From Sphingomonas jatrophae (GTDB lineage: Bacteria; Pseudomonadota; Alphaproteobacteria; Sphingomonadales; Sphingomonadaceae): a stretch of 64,000 nt of DNA. Made by a program: the position numbers and the translations under genes. The stretch spans positions 1,178,001 to 1,242,000 of the forward strand of contig NZ_FOZG01000002.1 in the NCBI RefSeq assembly GCF_900113315.1, given 5' to 3'. The notes beneath the pieces are model-generated. The model was not told the origin of the DNA, did no database searches, and saw only the letters and a list, made by a program, of their open reading frames with translations. This document shows positions 23,825-34,362 of the stretch, one piece after another. The stretch's first letter is position 1; each line of letters begins with the position of its first letter.

Positions 23825-26089
23825 TCAGCGGGCGATGCCCGAGGAAGCGAGTACCGCCAGCGTCACCAGATCGGAGGCGGTGGCCGCCATCGGCGCGATC
23901 TGGACCGATTTCTCCAGCCCGACCAGCATCGGCCCGATTACCGAATCGCCGCCCAGCTCACGCAGCAGCTTGGCCGACAGATTGGCCGACTGGAGGCCCG
24001 GCATGACGAGCACGTTGGCCGGACCCGACAGCCGCGAGAACGGATAATTGCGCGCGACGCGGGGGTTGAGCGCGACATCCGGCGCCATCTCGCCCTCATA
24101 TTCGAAGGTGACGCCGCGCGCATCGAGCAGCTTCACCGCATCGCGCGAGCTTTCCAGCCACTTGCCCGAAGGATTGCCGAAGGTGGAGTAGGACAGGAAT
24201 GCGACGCGCGGCTCCTGCCCCATGCGGCGGGCGACATTCGCGGTCTGCACCGCGATGTCGGCCAGATCCTCAGCGGTCGGGCGCGCGTTGACGGTGGTAT
24301 CCGCCATGAACACGGTGTGATCGCGCCCGACGAGGACGTGGATGCCGAACGGGCGGCGACCCTCCAACGGATCGATCACCTGCATGACCCGCTTGAGCGA
24401 TTCGCCGTAGGCGCGGGTCACGCCGGTCACCATCGCGTCCGCCTCGCCCAGCGCCAGCAGCAGCGCGCCGAACAGGTGGCGATCCTGGTTCACCATCGTC
24501 TCCACCTCACGGCGGAGATAGCCGCGGCGCTGGAGCCGTTCGTAGAGATAGTCGACCATGCGCGGGACGAGCGGCGAGTGGCGGCTATTGTGCAGCTCGA
24601 AGCTGGCGGGATCGTCGACGCCCATTGCGCGGAGCTTCTCGGGCACCTCGTCACGGCCGACCAGCACCGGCGTGCCGTAGCCGCCGTCGCGGAACTGGAT
24701 GGCGGCGCGCAGCACCACTTCCTCTTCCGCCTCGGCGAAGACGACGCGCTTGGGATCCGCCCGCGCGCTTTCATAAGCGAGCGTCAGCACGCTGGTGGTG
24801 CGGTTGAGCCGCCCGCGCAGCCGCGCCTGATAAGCGTCCATGTCGAGGATCGGCTGGCGCGCGACGCCCGTATCCATCGCCGCGCGGGCGACCGCCATCG
24901 GCACCACCTCGATCAGCCGGGGATCGAACGGCGCGGGAATGATATAGTCGCGCCCGAACTTGGGGGCGTTGCCGCCATAGGCCAGCGCCACTTCCTCCGG
25001 CACCTGCTGGCGGGCGAGATCCGCCAGCGCGCGGGCGGCGGCCAGCTTCATCTCCTCGTTGATCGCGGTCGCGCGCACATCCAGCGCGCCGCGGAAGATG
25101 AAGGGGAAGCCGAGCACATTGTTGACCTGGTTCGGATAATCCGACCGGCCGGTGGCGACGATGGCATCGGGCCGTGCGGCGAGCGCATCGCCCGGCGTGA
25201 TCTCCGGATCGGGATTGGCCATGGCGAAGATGATCGGCTGCGGCGCCATCTTCTTCACCATCGCCGGCGTCAGCGCGCCCGCGACCGACAGGCCGTAGAA
25301 CACGTCCGCCCCCTCGATCGCCTCGTCCAGCGTCCGCGCGCTCGTCTCGACCGCATGGGCCGACTTCCACTGGTTCATGCCCTCGGTGCGGCCGCGATAG
25401 ATCACGCCCTTGCTGTCGCACAGGATGACGTTGTTCGGCTTCACCCCCAGCGCCTTGGCCAGCTCCGTGCAGCTGATCGAGGCGGCGCCGGCGCCGTTCA
25501 CCACCATCTTGATGTCGGCGAAATTGCGGCCCGTCAGGTGCAGCGCATTGATCAGCCCCGCGGCGGAGATGATCGCGGTGCCATGCTGGTCGTCATGGAA
25601 GACGGGGATGTTCATCCGCTCGCGCAGCGTCTGCTCGATCACGAAGCATTCGGGCGCCTTGATGTCCTCCAGGTTGATGCCGCCGAAGCTCGGCTCCATC
25701 AGCTCGACAGCGTCGATGAAGCGATCGACATCCTCGGTCGCCAGTTCGAGATCGATCGAATCGACGTCGGCGAAGCGCTTGAACAGCACCGCCTTGCCTT
25801 CCATCACCGGCTTGGAGGCGAGCGCGCCGAGATTGCCGAGCCCGAGGATAGCGGTGCCGTTGGAGATCACCGCGACGAGATTGCCCTTGGCGGTATAATC
25901 ATAAGCGGTCGCCGGATCCGCGGCGATGGCGCGCACCGGCACGGCGACGCCGGGGGAATAAGCCAGCGCCAGATCGCGCTGCGTCGCCATCGGCTTGGTC
26001 GCGACGATCTCGATCTTGCCCGGCCGCCCGCGCGAATGGAACAGCAGCGCCTCGCGCTCGGAGAACTGGACGTTCGATCCTTCGCTCAT
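23825..26089 (-). CDS. maeB: NADP-dependent malic enzyme with phosphotransacetylase-like C-terminal domain
   Basis: 754 residues, the normal size of the MaeB fusion. The N-terminal malic domain (to about 430) includes AYSPGVAVPVRAIA, FHDDQHGTAIISAAGLINAL and NGAGAASISCTELAKALG; the NAD(P)-binding part has AMANPDPEITPGDA. The C-terminal domain (about 440-754) resembles phosphate acetyltransferase (DPLEGRRPFGIHVLV, VADTTVN-like segment MADTTVNARPT, MPGLQSANLSAKLL) and in this family is regulatory rather than catalytic. It decarboxylates malate to pyruvate, yielding NADPH. Divergent from mutS, 127 bases away. Confidence 0.94.
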   Translation of the reverse strand: MSEGSNVQFSEREALLFHSRGRPGKIEIVATKPMATQRDLALAYSPGVAVPVRAIAADPATAYDYTAKGNLVAVISNGTAILGLGNLGALASKPVMEGKAVLFKRFADVDSIDLELATEDVDRFIDAVELMEPSFGGINLEDIKAPECFVIEQTLRERMNIPVFHDDQHGTAIISAAGLINALHLTGRNFADIKMVVNGAGAASISCTELAKALGVKPNNVILCDSKGVIYRGRTEGMNQWKSAHAVETSARTLDEAIEGADVFYGLSVAGALTPAMVKKMAPQPIIFAMANPDPEITPGDALAARPDAIVATGRSDYPNQVNNVLGFPFIFRGALDVRATAINEEMKLAAARALADLARQQVPEEVALAYGGNAPKFGRDYIIPAPFDPRLIEVVPMAVARAAMDTGVARQPILDMDAYQARLRGRLNRTTSVLTLAYESARADPKRVVFAEAEEEVVLRAAIQFRDGGYGTPVLVGRDEVPEKLRAMGVDDPASFELHNSRHSPLVPRMVDYLYERLQRRGYLRREVETMVNQDRHLFGALLLALGEADAMVTGVTRAYGESLKRVMQVIDPLEGRRPFGIHVLVGRDHTVFMADTTVNARPTAEDLADIAVQTANVARRMGQEPRVAFLSYSTFGNPSGKWLESSRDAVKLLDARGVTFEYEGEMAPDVALNPRVARNYPFSRLSGPANVLVMPGLQSANLSAKLLRELGGDSVIGPMLVGLEKSVQIAPMAATASDLVTLAVLASSGIAR

Positions 26090-26216
26090 CTCGGTATCCT
26101 CGGCGGTCTTGTTGTTGCGAGTGCCTTAGGCGGCCGGGAATGGCAGGTGCAAGCACTGCACCATCGGGCTAGCGGCAACCCTTCCGTCCCCGGCGTGCAC
26201 CCTCTATCGCGCGGCG

Positions 26217-28820
<2,604 letters not shown>

Positions 28821-28852
28821 ACGATTGCATCGAACGATGCTTCGTTCACGTA

Positions 28853-29338
28853 ATGCACTATGAGGATCCCGAACGACTAAAAGCGATTTGGCGGCAATGC
28901 CAAATTCCAGTCCTCTTTCGTCGAGGTGCAGGCAATCCGCTTTATGCGAAGGTTCCGCATCGGGAGATTAGCTTAGAGTGGCGCATTCAGACGCGTGCTT
29001 GGTTGATAAATCGACGTCCGCGAGTGAAGAACCCAGATTGGGTTCGCCAGTTCAAATGCTGGGACGTGCCGCAAGCTTGGTTCAACGATTTGGTTGTCAG
29101 GCTTCTTCAGAGATGGGGCACGCTGTATATAATTCAGCCCTATCGAGCGCAGGAGAAGTGTTCTCCTTCCTGTATGAACGCTCAAGGGCATGAGTGTCAG
29201 TGCTCATGCATGGGCGAAAACCATGGTTCTGGCGGGCCGGGAGCAGGTTGGTTTGTCGTTTCGGAGGCATTCGCGACGCGGTGGGGTGAAGAAGAGCTCG
29301 CATGGCGATTGTTGCGGAAGGGCACTCCCTACCGATGA
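28853..29338 (+). CDS. Unrecognised Cys-rich accessory protein of foreign base composition
   Basis: 161 residues from the ATG at 28853, in a stretch visibly richer in A and T than both neighbours. I do not recognise a named family. The N-terminal half has VLFRRGAGNPLYAKVP and NRRPRVKNPDWVRQFKCW; the centre has a hydrophobic strand WGTLYIIQPY. A cysteine-histidine cluster follows: C103, C107, C115, C117, C119 and H124 (motif EKCSPSCMNAQGHECQCSC, then MGENHG), suggesting metal binding. The C terminus (GWFVVSEAFATRWGEEELAW) is helical. No signal peptide or membrane helix. It sits between mutS and glnD and looks horizontally acquired. The codon use and composition support transfer but do not tell the function. 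Confidence 0.75.
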   Translation: MHYEDPERLKAIWRQCQIPVLFRRGAGNPLYAKVPHREISLEWRIQTRAWLINRRPRVKNPDWVRQFKCWDVPQAWFNDLVVRLLQRWGTLYIIQPYRAQEKCSPSCMNAQGHECQCSCMGENHGSGGPGAGWFVVSEAFATRWGEEELAWRLLRKGTPYR

Positions 29339-29398
29339 TGAGTGTCACTCGCGCGACTTACCGGTGACGTTTTCACCTTTACCTCCTATGTCGCAGCC

Positions 29399-32164
29399 AT
29401 GCCGCAGCGTTTCGATACCCTGCCCCATCGGCGCCAGCTGATCGACCGGCGTGCGCTGGCCGATGCGCTGGCGGCGCTGCCGGCGGCGGAGCCCGCGCAG
29501 ATGCGCAACGCCGCGCGGCCGCTGCTCAAGGCCGCGCTGGACGGGGGGCGGGCCGAGATCGCTCGGCGGCTGGGCGAACATCCCGGCCGCGGCCACGAGG
29601 CTGCCTGCGCTTACGCTTATCTGACCGATCAGCTGCTGCGCTGCGTCTATGATTTCACCGTCGGCCGCCTCTATCCGACGCACAATCCGACGACGACCGA
29701 GCGGCTGACCCTGATTGCGGTCGGCGGCTATGGCCGGGCCGAGATGGCGCGCCATTCCGATGTCGACATCGCCTTCCTGACCCCGTGGAAGCAGAGCCCG
29801 TGGGCCGAGACGGTGATCGAATCGATCCTCTATTCGCTGTGGGATCTGGGCCTGAAGGTCGGCCATTCGTCACGCTCGCTCGACGAGATGGTGCGCATGG
29901 CGAAGGGCGACCTGACGATCCGCACCGCCCTGCTCGAGGCGCGCTACGTCTGGGGCGACGAGGCGCTGTACGAGGAGGCGGCGCGCCGGTTCGAGCGGGA
30001 GGTGCGCGCGGGCTCCATCGCCGCCTTCGTCGCGGAGAAGCTGGCCGAGCGCGATGCGCGGCACAAGCGGATGGGCGACAGCCGTTACGTCGTCGAGCCG
30101 AACCTGAAGGAGGGCAAGGGCGGCCTGCGCGACCTGCAGACGCTCTTCTGGATCGGCAAATATGCTTACGGCGTCGGCTCCACCGCGGAGCTGGTCGATG
30201 CCGGGCTGCTGACGCGCGACGAGCTTCGCCGCTTCAGCCGCGCGGAAAGCTTCCTGTGGGCGGTGCGCTGCCACCTCCACATCGTGACGGACCGGCCCGA
30301 GGAGCGGCTGACCTTTGACGTGCAGCGCGAGCTGGCGGAGCGGATGCGCTATGCCGACCGGCCCGGCCGCTCCGCGGTCGAGCGGTTCATGCAGCATTAT
30401 TTCCTGACCGCGAAGCAGGTGGGGGACCTGACGGGCCACTTCCTCGCGCATCTGGACGAGCAGTTCGCCAGGCGCGGGCGCCGCTTCGGCGGGCTGGTGA
30501 CGATCCCGTCGCTCCGGCGCTCCCGGAAGCTGCACGGCTTCATCCTCGATCGCGGGCGTCTGTCGCTGCCGGGTGACGACTTCTTCACCGAGGATCCGGT
30601 GCGCCTGATCGAGCTGTTCGCGGTGGCGGACAAGCACGGGCTCGAGATCCACCCGCTGGCGATGCGCGCCGCGTCTCGTGACGCCCGCCTGATCGACGGC
30701 AAGGTGCGCGCCGATCCGAAGGCCAATGCGCTGTTCATGGACGTGCTGACGAGCCCGCGCGATCCCGAGACGGTGCTGCGGTGGATGAACGAGGCGGGCG
30801 TGTTCGGCCGCTTCGTGCCCGATTTCGGCCGGGTCGTCGCGCAGATGCAGTTCGACATGTATCACCATTATACGGTGGACGAGCATTCGATCCGCGCCAT
30901 CGGCCTGCTCGCCCGGATCGAGAAAGGCGAGCTGAAGGAGGATCACCCGCTTGCGGGCGAGGTGATGAAGCAGATCGTATCGCGCCGCGTGCTCTACGTC
31001 GCGGTGCTGCTGCACGATATCGCCAAGGGCCGCGGCGGCGATCACTCGATCCTGGGCGCGGAGGTGGCGGAGCGGCTGTGCCCACGCCTCGGCCTGACCG
31101 CGGCGGAGACGGCGACGGTGGCGTGGCTGGTGGCCAAGCACCTGCTGATGTCCGCCACCGCGTTCAAGCGTGACTTGAGCGACTTCAAGACGATCCTCGA
31201 TTTCGTCGAGGCGGTGCAATCGGCCGAGCGGCTGCGGCTGCTGCTGGTGCTGACCGCGGTGGATATCCGCGCGGTGGGGCCGGGCGTTTGGAATGGCTGG
31301 AAGCGCCAGCTGCTCAACGACCTCTACGAAGCGGCGGAGGAGGTGCTGCGCCTCGGCCATAAGCAGAAGGGCCGGGCGGAGCGGATCGCCGCCAAGCAGG
31401 CAACCCTCTCGGCCGAACTCGGCTGGAGCGCGGACGACTGGACCAGTTACGCCCGCCGCTTCCCCGACAGCTACTGGGTGGCGGAGCCGGCGGACGTGCT
31501 GCTGGCCAATGCCCGCGCGGTGGCGGCGGCGACGGTGGAGCGCGCGCCGCTGTGGATCGATGCACAGCCGGATGGGGCGCGGGGTGCGACGCTCGTCACC
31601 GTCTATGCCGGCGATCATCCGGGGCTGTTCTATCGCATCGCCGGCGCCATCCATGTTGCGGGCGGCAACATCATCGACGCGCGCATCCACACGACGCGCG
31701 ATGGCATGGCGCTGGACAATTTCCTCGTCCAGGATCCGCTCGGCCAGCCGTTCGCCGAGGACGGGCAGATCGACCGGCTGCGGCTGGCGATCCGCGATTC
31801 GCTGGCCAATCGCAACAAGCTGGCCGACCGGCTGGCCGCCAAGCCGCTGCCGCGCATTCGTGCCGAGGCGTTCGACATCGCCACCCAGGTGCTGACCGAC
31901 AACAAGGCGTCCAACCGCTATACCGTCGTCGAGGTGAGCGCGCGCGACCGGCCAGCCTTGCTGTTCGCGCTGGCGCATGCGCTGTTCCAGGCCCGCGTGA
32001 CGATCCATTCCGCCCACATCGCCACTTATGGCGAGCGGGCGGTGGACACGTTCTACGTGACCGATCTGGTCGGCGACAAAATCCAGACGCCGGGGCGGAT
32101 CAAGACGCTGGAGCGGCTGCTGACCGATGCGGCCGAGGGCGGGAGCCTGCGCAAGGCCGCGTAA
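29399..32164 (+). CDS. glnD: PII uridylyltransferase / uridylyl-removing enzyme
   Basis: 921 residues from the ATG at 29399 (MPQRFDTLPH); the in-frame extension to 29342 looks non-coding. The nucleotidyltransferase motif is GGYGRAEMARHSDVD (Gly109-Asp123). The HD domain has LLHDIAKGRGGDHS (His539, Asp540), responsible for UMP removal. Two C-terminal ACT domains sense glutamine (TVYAGDHPGLFYRIAGAIH and VVEVSARDRPALLFALAHAL). It uridylylates PII at Tyr51 under nitrogen limitation; the glnK target is in this window at 45847. It converges on pbpC with a 7-base gap. Confidence 0.96.
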   Translation: MPQRFDTLPHRRQLIDRRALADALAALPAAEPAQMRNAARPLLKAALDGGRAEIARRLGEHPGRGHEAACAYAYLTDQLLRCVYDFTVGRLYPTHNPTTTERLTLIAVGGYGRAEMARHSDVDIAFLTPWKQSPWAETVIESILYSLWDLGLKVGHSSRSLDEMVRMAKGDLTIRTALLEARYVWGDEALYEEAARRFEREVRAGSIAAFVAEKLAERDARHKRMGDSRYVVEPNLKEGKGGLRDLQTLFWIGKYAYGVGSTAELVDAGLLTRDELRRFSRAESFLWAVRCHLHIVTDRPEERLTFDVQRELAERMRYADRPGRSAVERFMQHYFLTAKQVGDLTGHFLAHLDEQFARRGRRFGGLVTIPSLRRSRKLHGFILDRGRLSLPGDDFFTEDPVRLIELFAVADKHGLEIHPLAMRAASRDARLIDGKVRADPKANALFMDVLTSPRDPETVLRWMNEAGVFGRFVPDFGRVVAQMQFDMYHHYTVDEHSIRAIGLLARIEKGELKEDHPLAGEVMKQIVSRRVLYVAVLLHDIAKGRGGDHSILGAEVAERLCPRLGLTAAETATVAWLVAKHLLMSATAFKRDLSDFKTILDFVEAVQSAERLRLLLVLTAVDIRAVGPGVWNGWKRQLLNDLYEAAEEVLRLGHKQKGRAERIAAKQATLSAELGWSADDWTSYARRFPDSYWVAEPADVLLANARAVAAATVERAPLWIDAQPDGARGATLVTVYAGDHPGLFYRIAGAIHVAGGNIIDARIHTTRDGMALDNFLVQDPLGQPFAEDGQIDRLRLAIRDSLANRNKLADRLAAKPLPRIRAEAFDIATQVLTDNKASNRYTVVEVSARDRPALLFALAHALFQARVTIHSAHIATYGERAVDTFYVTDLVGDKIQTPGRIKTLERLLTDAAEGGSLRKAA

Positions 32165-32171
32165 GGCGCGA

Positions 32172-34262
32172 TCACCGCACCGTGAACAGCACACGGTCCT
32201 TCACGCCGTCCGCCCCGACCAGCGCCAGCCGGTGTGCGCCGGGGCCGGGGAGCAGCAGCGCGCCCGCCTCTCCAGCGCCCACGTCGCGCCCGTCGAGCAC
32301 CAGCCGGAGCCCCTGCGTCGCGCCGCCCGCCGTCACGCGCAGGCGCTGGCGATCGAGCGGGATGTCCGGGTCGAGCGCATAGACGGCACCCGACAGCGGG
32401 CTGAGGATGCGCGGACGGCGGGCTGCGGCGGGCGCGGCCGCCATCTCGGTCTGGGCGGCGCCCTTGAGGAACCAGTCCCGCCGCGATGGCTCGATCCCCC
32501 CGGCGAAACGGACGGCGCGCGCCTCGACACCGGCGGGCGGGGGCGGGGCGCGGCCGGGGGCGTCGCGGTGCAGCGCCAGCATCACCGCCCGCCACACCGG
32601 CGCCGCCCCGCTCACGCCTGAGACGGCCCGCATCGCATCGCCCTCCAGATTGCCGACCCACACGGCGACGGTGAACCGGTCGGTGAAGCCGATGCACCAA
32701 TTGTCGCGCATGCCCTTCGACGTGCCGGTCTTCACCGCCGCCCAAAAGGGCAGCTTCAGCGCCGAATCGAGCCCGAAGGTGACCGCGCGGGCGCCCGGAT
32801 CGGCCAGCATGTCGCCGACGATCCATGAAGCGGGCGCGCTGAAGACGCGGCGACCGGGCACGCGCGGATCGGACGCGCGCAGCCGGAGCGGTGCGTAGAC
32901 GCCGCCGCGGGCGAGCGTGCGATAGGCGGCGGCCTGCTCCAGCAACGTAACCTCGGCGGAACCCAGCGCGAGGCTGAATCCGTAATAGGCGCCATCCTCG
33001 GTCAGCCCGCGATAGCCGGCATCCCACAGGCGGTCGCGGAACGCCTCGGTGCCGGTCAGCACCAGTGCGCGCACGGCAGGCACGTTGAGCGAGCCGGCGA
33101 GCGCCGAGCGGACGGAGACGGGGCCCTTGAACTGACGGTCGTAATTCTGCGGCACGTAGAGGCCCGAGGCGGTGTCGAGCGCGACCGCCGAATCGTCGAG
33201 GATCGAGGCGGGGGTGAGCCAGCCCCCCTCGATCGCCTCGGCATAGAGGAACGGCTTGAGCGTCGATCCCGCCTGCCGCCATGCATCCGCCCCGTCCACC
33301 GCCGCGGCGGTGGAGGCGCCGCCCACGCCGCCGACATAAGCGAGCACGTCGCCGCTGGCATTGTCGACCACCACCACCGCGCCATCCCGCGCACGGCCGG
33401 CACCGAGACCCAGCAGCTGGCGGCGCAGCGCCTCCGCCGCCATCCGCTGCACGCCTGCATCGAGCGTGGTGCGCATGCGAAGACCAGGGCGGGCGAGCAG
33501 GCGCGCGGCGAGATGCGGCGCCAGATCGGGATCGAGCGCCGTGGTGCGCGTGGGGCCTAGCATCGCCTCCGCACGGGTGCGGAGCATAGCGCAGTCCCCG
33601 CCACCCGCGCAGGCGCGCGCGGCGACGGCGGCGGGTAGAGCCTGCGGGCTGGGCAGCAGCGCCGCCAGCAGGCGAGCATCGGCAGCGTCGAGCCGGGCGG
33701 GCGGGCGGCCCGCGAGCGTCCACGCCGCCGCGGCGATCCCCTGCGCCTCGCCCCGCCAGCCGGCGAGGTTGAGATAGGCCTCGATTATCTCGTCCTTGCG
33801 CCAGCGCCGCTCCAGTGCCCAAGCCGCACGCATCTGGCGGAGCTTGTCGAGCACGCCCCGCGCGCCGGGCCGGGCGAGATCGGGCGAAAGCTGCGCCGCC
33901 AGCTGCATGCTGATCGTCGAGGCGCCGCGGCTGCGCCCGCGCAGCCGATCACGGGCGGAGCCGATCAGGCCGATCCAGTCGACCCCGTCATGGAAGCGGA
34001 AGCGGCGATCCTCCTGCGCGATCACCGCGGCCGGGAGGGCCGGGGCGATCTCGCCAAGCGCGATCCACGCCATGCGCCGCTGGGCGAAATCGATGCGGCG
34101 GGCGTCGAGCAGTCGGCCATGGCGATCGTACAGCCACGCCTCCGACGGCTGCCACGCGGCGCGTGCCTCGGCGAAGGAGGGCAGGGCCGGAGGACGGGTG
34201 AGGAGGTGGGCGGCGAAGAGGAGGATGGTGAGAGCGGCGACCACGGCCCACGCCTTCGTCAC
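32172..34262 (-). CDS. pbpC: Penicillin-binding protein 1C
   Basis: 696 residues from the GTG at 34262; an in-frame ATG at 34322 exists, but the intervening bases are a palindromic repeat. One N-terminal membrane helix leads to GT51 motifs EDRRFRFHDGVD, GASTISMQLAAQL and KDEIIEAYLNLAGW, then the transpeptidase with GSTLK, SLN and KTGTSKGMRDNW, and a C-terminal biPBP domain with LVLDGRDVG. Family members make glycan strands but have weak or unclear transpeptidase roles. It lies 100 bases downstream of the alpha-2-macroglobulin gene, the conserved pairing of these two families. Confidence 0.92.
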   Translation of the reverse strand: MTKAWAVVAALTILLFAAHLLTRPPALPSFAEARAAWQPSEAWLYDRHGRLLDARRIDFAQRRMAWIALGEIAPALPAAVIAQEDRRFRFHDGVDWIGLIGSARDRLRGRSRGASTISMQLAAQLSPDLARPGARGVLDKLRQMRAAWALERRWRKDEIIEAYLNLAGWRGEAQGIAAAAWTLAGRPPARLDAADARLLAALLPSPQALPAAVAARACAGGGDCAMLRTRAEAMLGPTRTTALDPDLAPHLAARLLARPGLRMRTTLDAGVQRMAAEALRRQLLGLGAGRARDGAVVVVDNASGDVLAYVGGVGGASTAAAVDGADAWRQAGSTLKPFLYAEAIEGGWLTPASILDDSAVALDTASGLYVPQNYDRQFKGPVSVRSALAGSLNVPAVRALVLTGTEAFRDRLWDAGYRGLTEDGAYYGFSLALGSAEVTLLEQAAAYRTLARGGVYAPLRLRASDPRVPGRRVFSAPASWIVGDMLADPGARAVTFGLDSALKLPFWAAVKTGTSKGMRDNWCIGFTDRFTVAVWVGNLEGDAMRAVSGVSGAAPVWRAVMLALHRDAPGRAPPPPAGVEARAVRFAGGIEPSRRDWFLKGAAQTEMAAAPAAARRPRILSPLSGAVYALDPDIPLDRQRLRVTAGGATQGLRLVLDGRDVGAGEAGALLLPGPGAHRLALVGADGVKDRVLFTVR

Positions 34263-34350
34263 CCCGGACCTGGTCCGGGGTCCACCGGGCGGCATGTCCA
34301 GCGGCGGCTGGACGCGCGTCACCGTGGATGCCGGACCAAGCCCGGCATGA
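34261..34350. repeat. Doublet of palindromic REP-like elements
   Basis: The first unit is a perfect palindrome, ACCCCGGACC at 34261-34270 pairing with GGTCCGGGGT at 34272-34281. The second is ATGCCGG at 34328-34334 pairing with CCGGCAT at 34342-34348. They lie between the alpha-2-macroglobulin stop and the pbpC start. They differ in sequence from the repeat family at 12859 and 44691. Confidence 0.7.
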
Positions 34351-34362
34351 CGACCAACGCCT

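Noticed and set aside
24317-26216. A long plus-strand frame opposite maeB running into mutS
   Set aside because: No motifs and a composition typical of antisense translation; MaeB and MutS motifs define the real frames.
28827-28840. GCATCG-AA-CGATGC hairpin after mutS as a terminator
   Set aside because: Only six base pairs with a tiny loop and no T-run; kept as a boundary mark of the foreign segment, not called as a terminator.
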